Numbered from the stretch's first letter, positions 46,205-55,964 are shown. The stretch: 64,000 nucleotides of DNA from Leifsonia xyli subsp. cynodontis DSM 46306 (GCF_000470775.1 NC_022438.1:992001-1056000), one strand, 5' to 3'. Notes: generated by a model not told the origin, from the letters alone. Program-made: numbers and translations.

Positions 46205-47317
46205 TCAGCCGTGTGAGGGGAGGCGGCCCCACTCGGCGTCGCCGTCCACGTAGACCCGCGGGACGCGCGCCGCGACGCCGGTGACCATCTCGTCGGCGAT
46301 CGTCCCGGCCCACTCTGCGTATTCCTCCGCGGTGGCCTCGCCACTCTCGCCCGGGCCGAACAGGATGGCGGTGTCGCCCGGTTCGACGCGCTGGTCTCCG
46401 GCATCCACCAGCATCGAGTCCGCTTCGACGGCGATCACGGGGCAGCGGCGCCCGCCCAGCTGGACCGAGGTCCGGGCGAGGCCGAGCGTGGGGACGCCGT
46501 CGCCGAAGCCGATGCCGACGCGGACGTGTGCGTTGCCGCCGAGGTGTGCGGCGGTGACCGGGGCCTCGAGGCGCATGACCGGCTTCAGGCCGAGCTCCGC
46601 GCCGGTCGTGTCGTCGAACGGGGAGAAGCCGTAGGCGGCGATGCCGAAGCGCACCAGGGCGAAGCGGGCCTCCGGCATGCGGATTCCGGCCGAGCTCGCG
46701 GCCAGGTGCAGGATCTCGAATCGCGCGCCCCGGGCTTCGGCCTCGGCGACTGCGTCCAGGAACTCCGCGAGCGCCGCCTCGTCGTCGGCGATCGACGTGT
46801 CGGCCAGGTGGGACCAGGCGGCGCGGACGCGGACGACACCGGCCCCTTGCAGAGCCAGCGCGGCATCGACCAGCGCCGGCCACTCCTCGCGGGTCGCGCC
46901 GTTGCGGCTGAGCCCGGTGTCCACTTTCAGGTGGACGATCGCGGGCCGGTCCGCGGCGGCGGCCGCGATGGCGTCCAGCTGCCAGAGGCTCGAGATGCCG
47001 AGGTCGATGTCGTTCTCGATGCCCGCGCGCCAGTCGGTCCCGGCGCCGTGCAGCCAGGCGAGCAGGGGAACGGTCACCCCCGCCCGGCGCAGCACCAGCC
47101 CGGCGGGGATCTCGAGGACGGCGAGCGAGGTGGCGCCCGCCTCCACGCCGGCTTCCGCGATCGGCAGCAGGCCGTGCCCGTAAGCGTCGGCCTTGACCGC
47201 CAGCATGGTCTCGGCGGGCGCGATCAGCCGGGTGAGCTGCGCCACATTGCGGCGGAGGGCGGCCAGGTCGATGACGGCGCGGGGGAGCGGTTCGGCCATG
47301 GCGTCCACGATGGTCAT
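46205..47317 (-). CDS. alr: Alanine racemase-like protein A: PLP lysine kept, catalytic tyrosine lost
   Basis: The 370-residue fold-type III PLP protein has a complete barrel. It shows the PLP lysine in LAVKADAYGHG (Lys42), HLKVDTGLSRNG, HLAASSAG and the PLP-nitrogen Arg in RFGIAAYGFSP. In the C-terminal domain the stretch that normally reads SYGxTY and carries the second catalytic base is absent: VTAAHLGGNAHVRVGIGFGDG joins directly where about 15 residues are expected. GYADG has become GFGDG and the GRxxMDQ motif is missing. As a homodimer it would lack the tyrosine. The ATG at 47317 overlaps the stop of partner B by four bases. Confidence 0.9.
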   Translation of the reverse strand: MTIVDAMAEPLPRAVIDLAALRRNVAQLTRLIAPAETMLAVKADAYGHGLLPIAEAGVEAGATSLAVLEIPAGLVLRRAGVTVPLLAWLHGAGTDWRAGIENDIDLGISSLWQLDAIAAAAADRPAIVHLKVDTGLSRNGATREEWPALVDAALALQGAGVVRVRAAWSHLADTSIADDEAALAEFLDAVAEAEARGARFEILHLAASSAGIRMPEARFALVRFGIAAYGFSPFDDTTGAELGLKPVMRLEAPVTAAHLGGNAHVRVGIGFGDGVPTLGLARTSVQLGGRRCPVIAVEADSMLVDAGDQRVEPGDTAILFGPGESGEATAEEYAEWAGTIADEMVTGVAARVPRVYVDGDAEWGRLPSHG

Positions 47318-48024
47318 GCGTAACGCCTCTCGATGCGCCGGCCGAGCCGGCTGGTGATCACGGGGGCGGCGACGCCCAGGGCGTCCGCCCAGTCGAGGAC
47401 GGTGGGCTCGCCGCGGCCCGGGTCGCCGAAGACCACGACCGGGTCGCCGGGGAGCGCGTCGGCGTCCCCGATGTCGACCACGAACTGATCCATCGCGATG
47501 CGTCCGCTCACGCGCCCCCGGACGGTTCCGACCTGAACGGGACCCCTGTTCGAGGCGACGCGCAGGAGGCCGTCCGCGTACCCGAGCGCCACCAGGACCA
47601 GGGTGCTCGGGCGCTCGGTGCGGTAGGTGTAGCCGTAGGACACCCCGCGGCGCGCGCCGACCCGCTTGACGGCGACGATCTCCCCGACCAGGCGCAGCGC
47701 GGGGCGGGAGGCCTGCTGCGGATCGAGACCGAACAGCTCCGGTCCGAGCAGCGCGCCGGCGTCGCCCGCGGGGGAATCGACCAGGACGCGTCCCGACACA
47801 CCGTCGTCGGCCAGCGTCGCAGCGTCCTCGATGCGGGAAACCAGAAAACCGCCGGTGCCGGCCGACGACAGTACACGCGCCACGGGAATGAGCCCGTGGC
47901 CGTACGCGTCGACTCTGAGGTCGGCGGTGGAATTGGCGAGCGGTCGCCCGCTGGAGATCGCGTTGGCGACGATGGCGTCGAGATCGATGTGCGCGTGCCG
48001 GCGCACGCCGGGGGCCGGTGTCAT
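47314..48024 (-). CDS. Alanine racemase-like protein B: catalytic tyrosine kept, lysine lost, barrel shortened
   Basis: The 236-residue partner begins AHIDLDAIVANAISSG and reaches LRVDAYGHG, where Arg37 occupies the PLP-lysine position (RVDAY against KADAY in partner A). The barrel is short: 93 residues separate this point from Tyr130, against about 226 in ordinary alanine racemases. The C-terminal domain is complete, with GVSYGYTYRTERP (the catalytic Tyr), VALGYADG, and GRIAMDQFVVDIGD. It therefore holds exactly the elements that protein A lacks. The two genes overlap (ATGA). Equimolar synthesis and hetero-oligomer formation are plausible. ATG 48024 is used. Confidence 0.85.
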   Translation of the reverse strand: MTPAPGVRRHAHIDLDAIVANAISSGRPLANSTADLRVDAYGHGLIPVARVLSSAGTGGFLVSRIEDAATLADDGVSGRVLVDSPAGDAGALLGPELFGLDPQQASRPALRLVGEIVAVKRVGARRGVSYGYTYRTERPSTLVLVALGYADGLLRVASNRGPVQVGTVRGRVSGRIAMDQFVVDIGDADALPGDPVVVFGDPGRGEPTVLDWADALGVAAPVITSRLGRRIERRYA

Positions 48025-48059
48025 CGTCGCAAGGAACGGTGCGGGTCCCGCAGGCCGTG

Positions 48060-48296
48060 TCAGGCGCGCTGCTCTTCGAAGAGCCGCGCCGTCTCGTCGT
48101 GCCAGCTGTGCGCGATCTGGGACAGCTTCTCCTGGTGCTTCTTGCCGTGGTGGGCGCAGAAGAGGAGCTCGCCGTTCTTGACCTCGACACGGATGTACGC
48201 CTGCGCTCCGCAGCTGTCGCAGCGGTCGGCGGCCGTGATCTGTGGCCCCGGTGCGATCTCGTCAACCGCACCATTCTCCGAGGTGATCGTCGACAT
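48060..48296 (-). CDS. Small zinc-ribbon-like protein (DUF7455 type)
   Basis: The 78-residue protein has CDSCGAQAYIRVEVKNGEL followed by LLFCAHHGKKH, giving Cys-Cys-Cys-His ligands for a single zinc. This is typical of an actinobacterial family of small zinc-ribbon proteins. The ATG at 48296 has AAAGGAG 7 bases upstream. A TATAGAAC -10-like box lies about 45 bases before the start on this strand. The racemase-like gene B follows 35 bases after its stop, so co-transcription is possible. Confidence 0.85.
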   Translation of the reverse strand: MSTITSENGAVDEIAPGPQITAADRCDSCGAQAYIRVEVKNGELLFCAHHGKKHQEKLSQIAHSWHDETARLFEEQRA

Positions 48297-48508
48297 GAGA
48301 TGCTCCTTTCGTCGGGGCCGGTGTGACTCGGTATCTCTATAGAACCATGGGAATCCGCCAGACAGGCTCGATTCGCTCCTAGTTTCGCTCAACGCGAAGC
48401 GCGGCGGGCCTCGGGTGTCGTCGCCCCGGCAGCCCCTGCGGCGCTTACGCTGGGGGATGCACGGCGTCCGCGTTCCCGCGGGGCGCGTCGGAACTACAAG
48501 GAGCGCTC

Positions 48509-50593
48509 GTGGCGAGCTCGGACTATTCGGCCAGGCATCTCTCGGTCCTGGAGGGACTGGAAGCAGTACGCAAGCGCCCCGGCATGTACATCGGCTCGAC
48601 CGATTCGCGCGGCCTCATGCACTGCCTCTGGGAGATCATCGACAACTCGGTCGATGAGGCGCTGGCCGGGCACGGCTCGTCGATCGACGTCGTGCTGCAT
48701 CCCGACAGCAGCGTCGAAGTGCGCGACAGGGCCCGCGGCATCCCGGTGGATGTGGAGCCCAAGACGGGTCTCACCGGCGTCGAAGTCGTCTTCACGAAAC
48801 TGCACGCGGGAGGCAAGTTCGGCACCGGCTCCTATGCGGCTTCTGGCGGTCTGCACGGCGTCGGCGCTTCGGTCGTGAACGCGCTGTCGGAACGGCTGGA
48901 CGTCGAGGTCGACCGCGACGGAAAGACCTGGGCGATGTCGTTCCACCGCGGCGAACCGGGCGTCTTCGAGGATGGTGCGGCGGCTCCCGGGCCGGATGCG
49001 CCCTTCACGCCGTTCGTCTCGGGAAGCGAGCTGCGGGTCGTGGGTAGGGTCGCGAAAGGTGCGACCGGGACGCGCATCCGCTATTGGGCCGACCGGCAGA
49101 TCTTCACGAAGGGCGCCGAGTTCTCGGTGGACGATCTGATCGGCCGCGCACGGCAGACTGCGTTCCTGGTCCCCGGGCTCGCGATCGCGATCGACGACAA
49201 GCGCAGTGCCGAGGGCGGCAGCACGACCTTCAAGTACGACGGCGGCCTCTCCGAGTTCGCGGACTTCCTCGCGCCGGACAGCCCGATCACCGAGACCTGG
49301 CGGCTCACCGGCGAGGGCGCTTTCACCGAGACCGTTCCGGTCCTCTCCGACAGCGGCGCGATGGTCCCGACCGAGCTGAAGCGGGAGTGTCACGTCGACA
49401 TCGCCCTGCGCTGGGGCACCGGCTACGACACGGTGATGCGCTCGTTCGTGAACATCATCGCCACGCCCAAAGGCGGCAGCCACCAGGCCGGCTTCGACCA
49501 GGGGCTGCTCAAGTTCCTCCGTCAGCAGGTGGAGCTGAACGCCCGGCGGCTCAAGGCGGGCACCGACAAACTCGAGAAGGACGATGTGATGGCCGGTCTC
49601 ACCGCCGTTCTGACCGTCCGCCTGCCCGAGCCGCAGTTCGAGGGGCAGACCAAGGAGGTGCTCGGGACGCCGGCTGTCCGCGCGATCGTCGCGGGCGTCG
49701 TCCAGAAGTCTCTTTCCGAGCGGTTCGGCTCCTCCAAACGGGACGACAAGACGCAGTCGGCGCTCGTGCTGGACAAGGTGGTGGCGGAGATGAAGTCGCG
49801 CATCTCGGCGCGCGCCCACAAGGAGACGCAACGCCGCAAGAACGCGCTGGAGACCTCGTCGCTGCCGGCGAAGCTCGTGGACTGCCGTTCGAGCGATGTG
49901 GCGAACAGCGAGTTGTTCATCGTCGAGGGCGACTCGGCGCTCGGCACCGCCCGGCGGGCGCGCGACAGCGAATACCAGGCCCTGCTGCCGATCCGCGGCA
50001 AGATCCTCAACGTGCAGAAAGCGTCCGTCTCGGACATGCTCTCGAACGCCGAGTGCGCCGCCATCATCCAGGTCATCGGCGCCGGTTCCGGCCGGACCTT
50101 CGACATCGCTTCCGCACGGTACGGCAAGGTCATCATCATGTCGGACGCGGATGTGGACGGCGCCCACATCCGAACTTTGCTGCTGACGCTGTTCTTCCGT
50201 TACATGCGGCCCATGATCGAGGAGGGCCGCGTGTTCGCCGCGGTTCCCCCGCTGCACCGGGTGGTCGTCGTGAACCCCGGTTCGAAGCCGAACGAGACGG
50301 TCTACACGTACTCAGAGGCGGAGTTGCAGGCTGTGCTGGGCGACCTGAAGAAGCGCGGCAGGAAGTACCAGGAACCTATTCAGCGCTACAAGGGACTCGG
50401 CGAGATGGATGCGGACCAGCTGGCCACCACCACGATGGATCGCGGGCACCGCACACTCCGCCGGGTGCGGGTCCCCGACGCCGAGGGGGCGAACCGCGTG
50501 TTCGAGCTCCTCATGGGCAACGATGTCGCCCCGCGCAAAGAGTTCATCATCGCCGGAGCCGACGATCTGAGCCGCGCCCGCATCGACGCGTAA
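48509..50593 (+). CDS. parE: Type II topoisomerase subunit B (ParE-like)
   Basis: The 694-residue GHKL ATPase subunit has HLSVLEGLEAVRKRPGMYIG, the ATP-binding Glu and Asn in LWEIIDNSVDEALAG, GGLHGVGASVVNALS and the transducer motif. The TOPRIM domain has ELFIVEGDSALGTARRARDS (conserved Glu) and VIIMSDADVDGAHIRTLLLT. GTG 48509 has AAGGAG 5 bases upstream. With the convergent parC it makes a complete topoisomerase. Being separate from the usual gyrBA locus, it is assigned ParE, although actinobacterial second topoisomerases are often ambiguous. Confidence 0.9.
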   Translation: MASSDYSARHLSVLEGLEAVRKRPGMYIGSTDSRGLMHCLWEIIDNSVDEALAGHGSSIDVVLHPDSSVEVRDRARGIPVDVEPKTGLTGVEVVFTKLHAGGKFGTGSYAASGGLHGVGASVVNALSERLDVEVDRDGKTWAMSFHRGEPGVFEDGAAAPGPDAPFTPFVSGSELRVVGRVAKGATGTRIRYWADRQIFTKGAEFSVDDLIGRARQTAFLVPGLAIAIDDKRSAEGGSTTFKYDGGLSEFADFLAPDSPITETWRLTGEGAFTETVPVLSDSGAMVPTELKRECHVDIALRWGTGYDTVMRSFVNIIATPKGGSHQAGFDQGLLKFLRQQVELNARRLKAGTDKLEKDDVMAGLTAVLTVRLPEPQFEGQTKEVLGTPAVRAIVAGVVQKSLSERFGSSKRDDKTQSALVLDKVVAEMKSRISARAHKETQRRKNALETSSLPAKLVDCRSSDVANSELFIVEGDSALGTARRARDSEYQALLPIRGKILNVQKASVSDMLSNAECAAIIQVIGAGSGRTFDIASARYGKVIIMSDADVDGAHIRTLLLTLFFRYMRPMIEEGRVFAAVPPLHRVVVVNPGSKPNETVYTYSEAELQAVLGDLKKRGRKYQEPIQRYKGLGEMDADQLATTTMDRGHRTLRRVRVPDAEGANRVFELLMGNDVAPRKEFIIAGADDLSRARIDA

Positions 50594-50982
50594 CCGCCCC
50601 GTCCCCGCCCACTTTCCCACCCCACCCAGCTCCGAGAGAACCCCGCCTCTCCCGGTAAGCCCACCCTTCCCGGTAAGGAGAGGAGAGCTCTGCCCGCCTG
50701 GCCAAGATCTCCTCCCTTTTCGGCCAGATGCTGCCCCCGCCGACGGATCTCCTCCCTTTTCGTCATCGGCCGCTGAGTCGCCTGGTGGTGGGTTTCGGCC
50801 TTGGTGCATGGCGAGGTCACGTGTTGGAAAGGGAGGGGATTCGGTGCGTGAGAGGGGGAAACGCAGGGAAGGGAGGAGATCTGGGCCGGATGTGGGTGGA
50901 ATGTCCTCCGTTTCGGCTGGGTGGGGGCATGTTCGGCTGGGTGGGGGTGTGCCGGGGACGGGGGAAAAGAAGAGGCTGGGGC
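50594..50982. repeat. Repeat-rich spacer between convergent topoisomerase genes
   Basis: The 389 bases contain no credible gene. GATCTCCTCCCTTTTCG occurs twice directly (50706-50722 and 50746-50762) and once inverted as GAAGGGAGGAGATCT (about 50868-50882). Related GTCCTCCGTTTCGGCTGGG lies at 50902-50921, and two copies of TTCGGCTGGGTGGGGG follow. The same vocabulary is found in the mnmA-ligA spacer, indicating a dispersed intergenic repeat family. Confidence 0.8.
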
Positions 50983-53454
50983 TCAGGAGATCTGGCGGCC
51001 GAGGGAGCCGACGACCGTGTCGAGGGGGGCGCCCGAGCCATCGCGGCGTGCGCCGCTCTCGGGGAGGGCTCGGACGGCTCCGTCGGAGGCGACCGCGAGG
51101 GCGGGGGCGGGGCCGGTCCAGGCGAGCGCGAGCTCGGTCTCGCCCTTGAGGAAGCGCTGCGAGCGGACGCCTCCGGTGGCGCGGCCCTTGGCCGGGAACT
51201 CGGCGAAGTCGCTGACCTTGCCGCTGCCGGGGTCGGAGCCGGGGAGGGTCTGGTCGCTGACGGCGACGGTGACGACGACGGCTGTGTCTTTCTCCGTCGC
51301 GCTGATTGCGCCGAAGAAGATGACGCGGGCGCCGGGCGCGAGAGCGATACCGGCCATGCCGCCGGCGGCGCGGCCCTGTGGCCGGACCGAGGCCGCCGGG
51401 AAGCGGAGGAGCTGGCTGTCGCTCGCGACGAAGACGAGCTCGTCGGTGTCCTCGGTGTGTACGGCGCCGACGACTTCGTCGCCAGCCTTCAGGCCGATGA
51501 TCTCGAATTCGGGTTTGCTGGCCCAGTCGCCCGGCGCGACGCGCTTCACGACGCCTTGACGGGTGCCGAGCGCGATCGGGTTTGGGGAGTCGAGGGAGAC
51601 GAGGGCGAGAACGCGTTCCTTTTTGTCCGCGAGCGCCAGGTAGTCGTCCACTCTCACCCCGGCGCCGAGCTGAATGGAGTTCGGCGGGGCGGCCGGCAGG
51701 TCGACGGGGGAGAAGCGCAGGAGCCGTCCCCGGTTCGTGACCGCTCCGATCTCGCTGCGGTTGGTGGTGTCCAGGCGGGAGAGGACGGCGTCGTGCTTGC
51801 TGCGGCGCACCGGAGGCTGGATGCGGTCGAGTCCGGCGTCTTGCTCCGCTCCGGCGTCCACCCGCAGGATGCGCCCGGTGGTCGAGAGGAACACCCGGCA
51901 GGGCACGTCCGCGACCTCCAGCTGTGCCGTCGCCGCTTTGCCGCGCGACGCGCTCGCGATCGACGGCTTCGCCTCGGTGAGCAGTGTGCGGCGCGGTGTC
52001 CCGAACGTCGCGGCGACCTGCTCCAGCTCGTCCGAGACGAGCGCGTTGATGAGGGTGCGGCTGGCGAGCAGGGCTTCCAGCTCCGCGATCTCGGCCCGGA
52101 GCTGGTCGCGTTCGGCTTCCAGCTCGATGCGGGAGAACCGGGTGAGGCGGCGCAGGCGCAGTTCGAGGATGTAGTCGGCCTGCAGTGTGCTGAGGTCGAA
52201 AACCTGCATGAGGCGGCTGCGGGCCTGATCGGTGTCGTCCGAGGTGCGGATCACCTGGATGACCTCGTCGATGTCCAGGATGGCGACGAGGAGGCCTTCG
52301 ACCAGGTGCAGGCGCTCTTTCCGCCGGGCGAGGCGGAACTCCGAACGGCGGGTGACCACGCGGATGCGGTGGCCGAGATACACGCTGAGGAGCTCCCGCA
52401 GGCCGAGCGTCTGCGGCCCGCCCTCGACGAGGGCGACACTGTTGATCGAGAAGCCCTCCTCCAGCGGGGTGTGCCGGTAGAGCTGTTCCAGCACCGCTTC
52501 CGGGCTGAAGCCGGTCTTGACGCCAATGATGAGGCGCAGTCCGTGTTTGCGGTCGGAGAGGTCGGTGACGTCCGAGATGCCGTTCAGCTTCTTGGCATTG
52601 ACGCCGTCTTTGATCTTCTCGATCACGCGCTCCGGGCCGACCCCATAGGGCAGCTCGGTCACGACGAGGCCGTTCTTGCGGGCGGTGATCGGCTCGACGC
52701 CGACTTTGGCCCGCATCCGGAAGCTGCCCCGTCCCGTCGCGTAGGCGTCGCGGACGCCGGAGAGGCCGGCGATGGTGCCGCCGCTCGGGAGGTCGGGGCC
52801 GGGGATGTAGGCCATCAGGTCGTCCAGCGTCGCGTCCGGGTTGTTGAGCAGGTGCCGGGCGGCTCCAACGACTTCCACGAGGTTGTGCGGTGCCATGTTG
52901 GTGGCCATTCCGACCGCGATCCCGCTGGCGCCGTTGACGAGGAGGTTCGGGAAGGCCGCGGGCAGCACATCCGGCTGCATGAGTTGGTTGTCGTAGTTGG
53001 GGACGAAATCGACCACGTCTTCGTCCAGGTCCCCGGTCAGCGCGAGGGCGGCGGCGGCGAGGCGGGCTTCGGTGTAGCGCGCGGCGGCGGGACCGTCGTC
53101 CAGCGAGCCGAAGTTGCCGTGGCCGTCGACCAGGGGGACGCGGAGGGTGAAGTCCTGCGCCATCCTCACCAGCGCGTCGTAGATCGCGCTGTCGCCGTGC
53201 GGGTGCAGTTTGCCCATGACCTCGCCGGTGACACGCGCCGACTTCACATGACCGCGGTCGGGCCGCAGACCCATCTCGGTCATCATGTACAGGATGCGGC
53301 GCTGCACGGGCTTCAGCCCGTCGCGGGCGTCCGGGAGCGCCCGCGAGTAGATCACCGAGTACGCGTACTCGAGGAACGAGCCCTGCATCTCGGTCGTGAC
53401 ATCGACGTCTTCGATGCGCTCGGCGGCGGGGGCCTGGTCGTCTGATGGTGTCAT
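50983..53454 (-). CDS. parC: Type II topoisomerase subunit A (ParC-like)
   Basis: The 823-residue DNA-cleaving subunit has [20 protein letters not shown] and the winged-helix QRDR region [20 protein letters not shown]. The catalytic Tyr lies in [12 protein letters not shown] (about residue 120). The C-terminal domain is a beta-pinwheel of GyrA-type repeats ([46 protein letters not shown]). The GyrA-box wrapping motif QRRGG-like is not seen, consistent with a decatenase rather than gyrase. The QRDR keeps Ser and Asp at the resistance positions. It converges on parE. Confidence 0.9.
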   Translation of the reverse strand: MTPSDDQAPAAERIEDVDVTTEMQGSFLEYAYSVIYSRALPDARDGLKPVQRRILYMMTEMGLRPDRGHVKSARVTGEVMGKLHPHGDSAIYDALVRMAQDFTLRVPLVDGHGNFGSLDDGPAAARYTEARLAAAALALTGDLDEDVVDFVPNYDNQLMQPDVLPAAFPNLLVNGASGIAVGMATNMAPHNLVEVVGAARHLLNNPDATLDDLMAYIPGPDLPSGGTIAGLSGVRDAYATGRGSFRMRAKVGVEPITARKNGLVVTELPYGVGPERVIEKIKDGVNAKKLNGISDVTDLSDRKHGLRLIIGVKTGFSPEAVLEQLYRHTPLEEGFSINSVALVEGGPQTLGLRELLSVYLGHRIRVVTRRSEFRLARRKERLHLVEGLLVAILDIDEVIQVIRTSDDTDQARSRLMQVFDLSTLQADYILELRLRRLTRFSRIELEAERDQLRAEIAELEALLASRTLINALVSDELEQVAATFGTPRRTLLTEAKPSIASASRGKAATAQLEVADVPCRVFLSTTGRILRVDAGAEQDAGLDRIQPPVRRSKHDAVLSRLDTTNRSEIGAVTNRGRLLRFSPVDLPAAPPNSIQLGAGVRVDDYLALADKKERVLALVSLDSPNPIALGTRQGVVKRVAPGDWASKPEFEIIGLKAGDEVVGAVHTEDTDELVFVASDSQLLRFPAASVRPQGRAAGGMAGIALAPGARVIFFGAISATEKDTAVVVTVAVSDQTLPGSDPGSGKVSDFAEFPAKGRATGGVRSQRFLKGETELALAWTGPAPALAVASDGAVRALPESGARRDGSGAPLDTVVGSLGRQIS

Positions 53455-53512
53455 GCGTCGTTTCTCGCGGAGGGCGGGACCGGCCCCGTGGCGCTATGCC
53501 AGACTGGGCCGG

Positions 53513-54646
53513 ATGCCCCCCATGCTACCGGCCGCGTTCACCACGACCGCGAGCCTCGCCACTGTTCTGCCGAGTTCCCTCGCGGCCCTGCGCGGCGAGC
53601 GGAACGCCCTCGGCCTTCCGCGGCTGGAGCATATCGTGGTGGTCCTGGTGGACGGGCTCGGCGCCGCGGCGCTCCGGGCCCGGTCCGGCCACGCCCGCAC
53701 CCTCGCCGCCGGTCTCGGCAAGGCGACCACCATCGACTCCGGTTTCCCGACGACGACGGCGGCCGCGCTCACGACGCTGACGACGGGGACGACGCCGGGG
53801 GAGCACGGGATGGTCGGCTACCGCGTCCGCGACGGCGCGGGCCGGCTGACCAACCAGCTGCACGGCTGGGACGACCGGATGGACCCGGCGGTCTGGCAGC
53901 GTTCGCGCACGGTCTTCGAGCGTGCGGCCGGCGAGGGGATCGGCGGATGGGCGATCGGGCTCCCCGGCTACGCCGCGTCGGGTTTCACCGCGGCCGTCCT
54001 GCGCGGCGCCGCGTTCGTCGGCGGCCGGACGATGGCCGACCGGTTCGAGGCGGCCTCCGCCATCCTGGACCGCCCGGGGCCGGGCCTGACCTATCTCTAT
54101 GTCGCCGAACTCGATCAGGTCGCGCACGCGCGCGGCTGGGAGTCACCGGAGTGGACAGCGCAGCTGGAGACGCTGGACTCGCTCGTGAGCGCCTTCGCGC
54201 GGCGGCTCGGGCCGGGACAGGGGATGCTGCTGACGGCCGATCATGGCATCGTCGACGTCCCCGTGAGCGGGCATGTGCTCTACGACACCGCGCCCGAGCT
54301 GCTCGCGGGTGTCGCCCAGGTGGCGGGGGAGCCGCGGATGCTGCACCTTTACCTCGCGCCCGGCGCCGACCCTGCCGCCGTCGCCGCGCGCTGGCGCGAG
54401 GCCGAAGCCGGCCGCTCGTGGGTCGCCACGCGCGCCGAGGCGATCGAGGCCGGCTGGTTCGGACCGGTCGTGCATCCCGAGGTGGAGCTGCGGATCGGGG
54501 AGGTTCTGGTCGCCGCCCGCAAAAGGATCGCGTATTACGACTCCCGCGACTCCGCGAGGACGGGCCGCAGCATGATCGGCCAGCACGGCTCGCTCACCGC
54601 TGAGGAGACCCGGGTGCCGCTGCTGCGCTTCGGAGCGGCGGGGTAG
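53513..54646 (+). CDS. Alkaline-phosphatase-fold phosphodiesterase (NPP-like)
   Basis: The 377-residue product has the type I phosphodiesterase/nucleotide pyrophosphatase pattern. IVVVLVDGLGAAAL carries the first metal Asp, and GFPTTTAAALTTLTTGTTPG carries the Thr nucleophile. VAELDQVAHARGWES carries Asp and His metal ligands, and LLTADHGIVDVP carries Asp and His again. The start is uncertain: ATG 53513 is used and ATG 53522 is three codons on. It lacks a signal peptide, so a cytoplasmic or membrane-associated location is likely. The substrate is unknown. Confidence 0.85.
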   Translation: MPPMLPAAFTTTASLATVLPSSLAALRGERNALGLPRLEHIVVVLVDGLGAAALRARSGHARTLAAGLGKATTIDSGFPTTTAAALTTLTTGTTPGEHGMVGYRVRDGAGRLTNQLHGWDDRMDPAVWQRSRTVFERAAGEGIGGWAIGLPGYAASGFTAAVLRGAAFVGGRTMADRFEAASAILDRPGPGLTYLYVAELDQVAHARGWESPEWTAQLETLDSLVSAFARRLGPGQGMLLTADHGIVDVPVSGHVLYDTAPELLAGVAQVAGEPRMLHLYLAPGADPAAVAARWREAEAGRSWVATRAEAIEAGWFGPVVHPEVELRIGEVLVAARKRIAYYDSRDSARTGRSMIGQHGSLTAEETRVPLLRFGAAG

Positions 54647-54660
54647 GAGTCCGGCGCGGC

Positions 54661-55758
54661 TCAGGCCAGGTCGTCGTCTGTCCGCGCGCCGAAGACGATC
54701 TCGTCCCAGCTCGGCATCGCGGCGCGCCCCTTCTTCCGTCCGACCGGCCCGGTCTGCGACTCGGGCGTCTCCGCGGTCTCGGCTGACGGACGATCCCCTG
54801 TGCCGTCCGTCAGCGCGACGGTCTCCTCCGCGATGCGGAGCGGGGCCGGGCCGAGGATCGGATCGTCCAGGAGCGATGGCTGCGGCTCGGGCGGGTCGTC
54901 GTAGCTGGCTCCCTCGCGCTCGCCGCGGCGACGGCGGAGGGCTTCCAGGAGGTCCGCCGTCTGGTGGAGGTCGCGCGGAGCCTCGTCGGCGCGTTTGATG
55001 GCCGAGACGGCGATCGCGTTGCTGGCGCGCCCGGTGTGCGGGGCGTCGAGCGCCTCGGTGGGCGTGACGACCTCCGGGCTCAGGGGGTCGACGCCGGACG
55101 CGGGGAACGCGAAGGCCCCGCTGTCGAAGCGGGAGGTGTCCGGTTCGCCCTCGTCCGGGAGCACGGCGCGCAGACGGGGGATGAGCGCCCCGGTGCGCAG
55201 CTCGCCGGCCTGGGACAGCGTGGTCGCCTCGGAGTTCAGCGGAGCGAGAGAGTGCTTCCGGGCGTCGTAGGTCCAGCGGGCGTCGTGGTCGATCTGGTCC
55301 GCGGTGAACTCGAGCTTCACGATCCAGCCCGTCTCGGAGTCCTTCCAGCCTGCCCAGCGTTCGCCCACGACCCCGAGGGCGGCCAGGCGCTCGCGGATGA
55401 CGGAGCCGAAGGTGTCCTGGTCGCCGAGCGGGTCCACCTCCGCCGAGGTGCGGACGGGGACGCTGAGGGCGTTCGCCACGATGTGCTCGCGCTCGGCGAC
55501 GATGGGCCCCTCGAAGCGCTGCACGTAGTCGAGCGGCGCACCGGTGACGGCGGCGACCTCCTCCGCGGACAGTCCCGCGCGGATGTGCGCCTGCACTTCG
55601 CGGGGGGAGAGTTTCGGCGATTCCGCAGACGTCCGCTGGCGCACCTGGCGGATCTTGGATTGCAGGGTGTCGTCGACGGTGATGCGGAACCGCTCACCGT
55701 CGTCGCCGACGGCGACGATCGCACCGTTCTCGACCCCGATGACCTTCAAATCCTGCAT
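54661..55758 (-). CDS. sepH: Septation protein SepH (DUF3071)
   Basis: SepH is an actinobacterial FtsZ regulator that promotes filament assembly during division. The 365-residue product begins MQDLKVIGVENGAIVAVGDD, the hallmark start. The helix-turn-helix core of DUF3071 follows (SPREVQAHIRAGLSAEEVAA, VTGAPLDYVQRFEGPIVAER), then a long acidic, Pro/Ser-rich tail of about 200 residues. The C-terminus is basic then acidic (GRKKGRAAMPSWDEIVFGA). ATG 55758 matches family starts, although a longer frame exists. The DUF4193 gene diverges from it. Confidence 0.93.
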   Translation of the reverse strand: MQDLKVIGVENGAIVAVGDDGERFRITVDDTLQSKIRQVRQRTSAESPKLSPREVQAHIRAGLSAEEVAAVTGAPLDYVQRFEGPIVAEREHIVANALSVPVRTSAEVDPLGDQDTFGSVIRERLAALGVVGERWAGWKDSETGWIVKLEFTADQIDHDARWTYDARKHSLAPLNSEATTLSQAGELRTGALIPRLRAVLPDEGEPDTSRFDSGAFAFPASGVDPLSPEVVTPTEALDAPHTGRASNAIAVSAIKRADEAPRDLHQTADLLEALRRRRGEREGASYDDPPEPQPSLLDDPILGPAPLRIAEETVALTDGTGDRPSAETAETPESQTGPVGRKKGRAAMPSWDEIVFGARTDDDLA

Positions 55759-55964
55759 GTGGATGCCTTCCGAGCTCGCATTCTTACCCGGCCAGAATGC
55801 CACGAGAACGGGGGCTACCGGGGGAATACCCCGGGCGTGCCGGAAGTTGTCCACCGAGCAATCGCTGACAGCTTCCTGGGTGGTTTTGCTATTCCTTGCT
55901 GATTGATGCAAACTATCGCCGCCGATTGCGAGAATCGGCCGTTACAGACGAGAAGTGGATGGGC

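Noticed and set aside
47314..48024. Protein B as a plain alr pseudogene
   Set aside because: The frame is open end to end, motifs of the C-terminal domain are fully kept and it is translationally coupled to A; decay would not be expected to leave exactly the complementary residues.
46205..48274. Single 689-codon frame spanning both racemase genes
   Set aside because: Protein A is in this frame, but the upstream 320 codons are antisense-like Arg-rich sequence overlapping protein B, which is the real gene there.
50728..53445. 905-codon forward frame antisense to parC
   Set aside because: Composition is that of a shadow, and parC is unambiguous.
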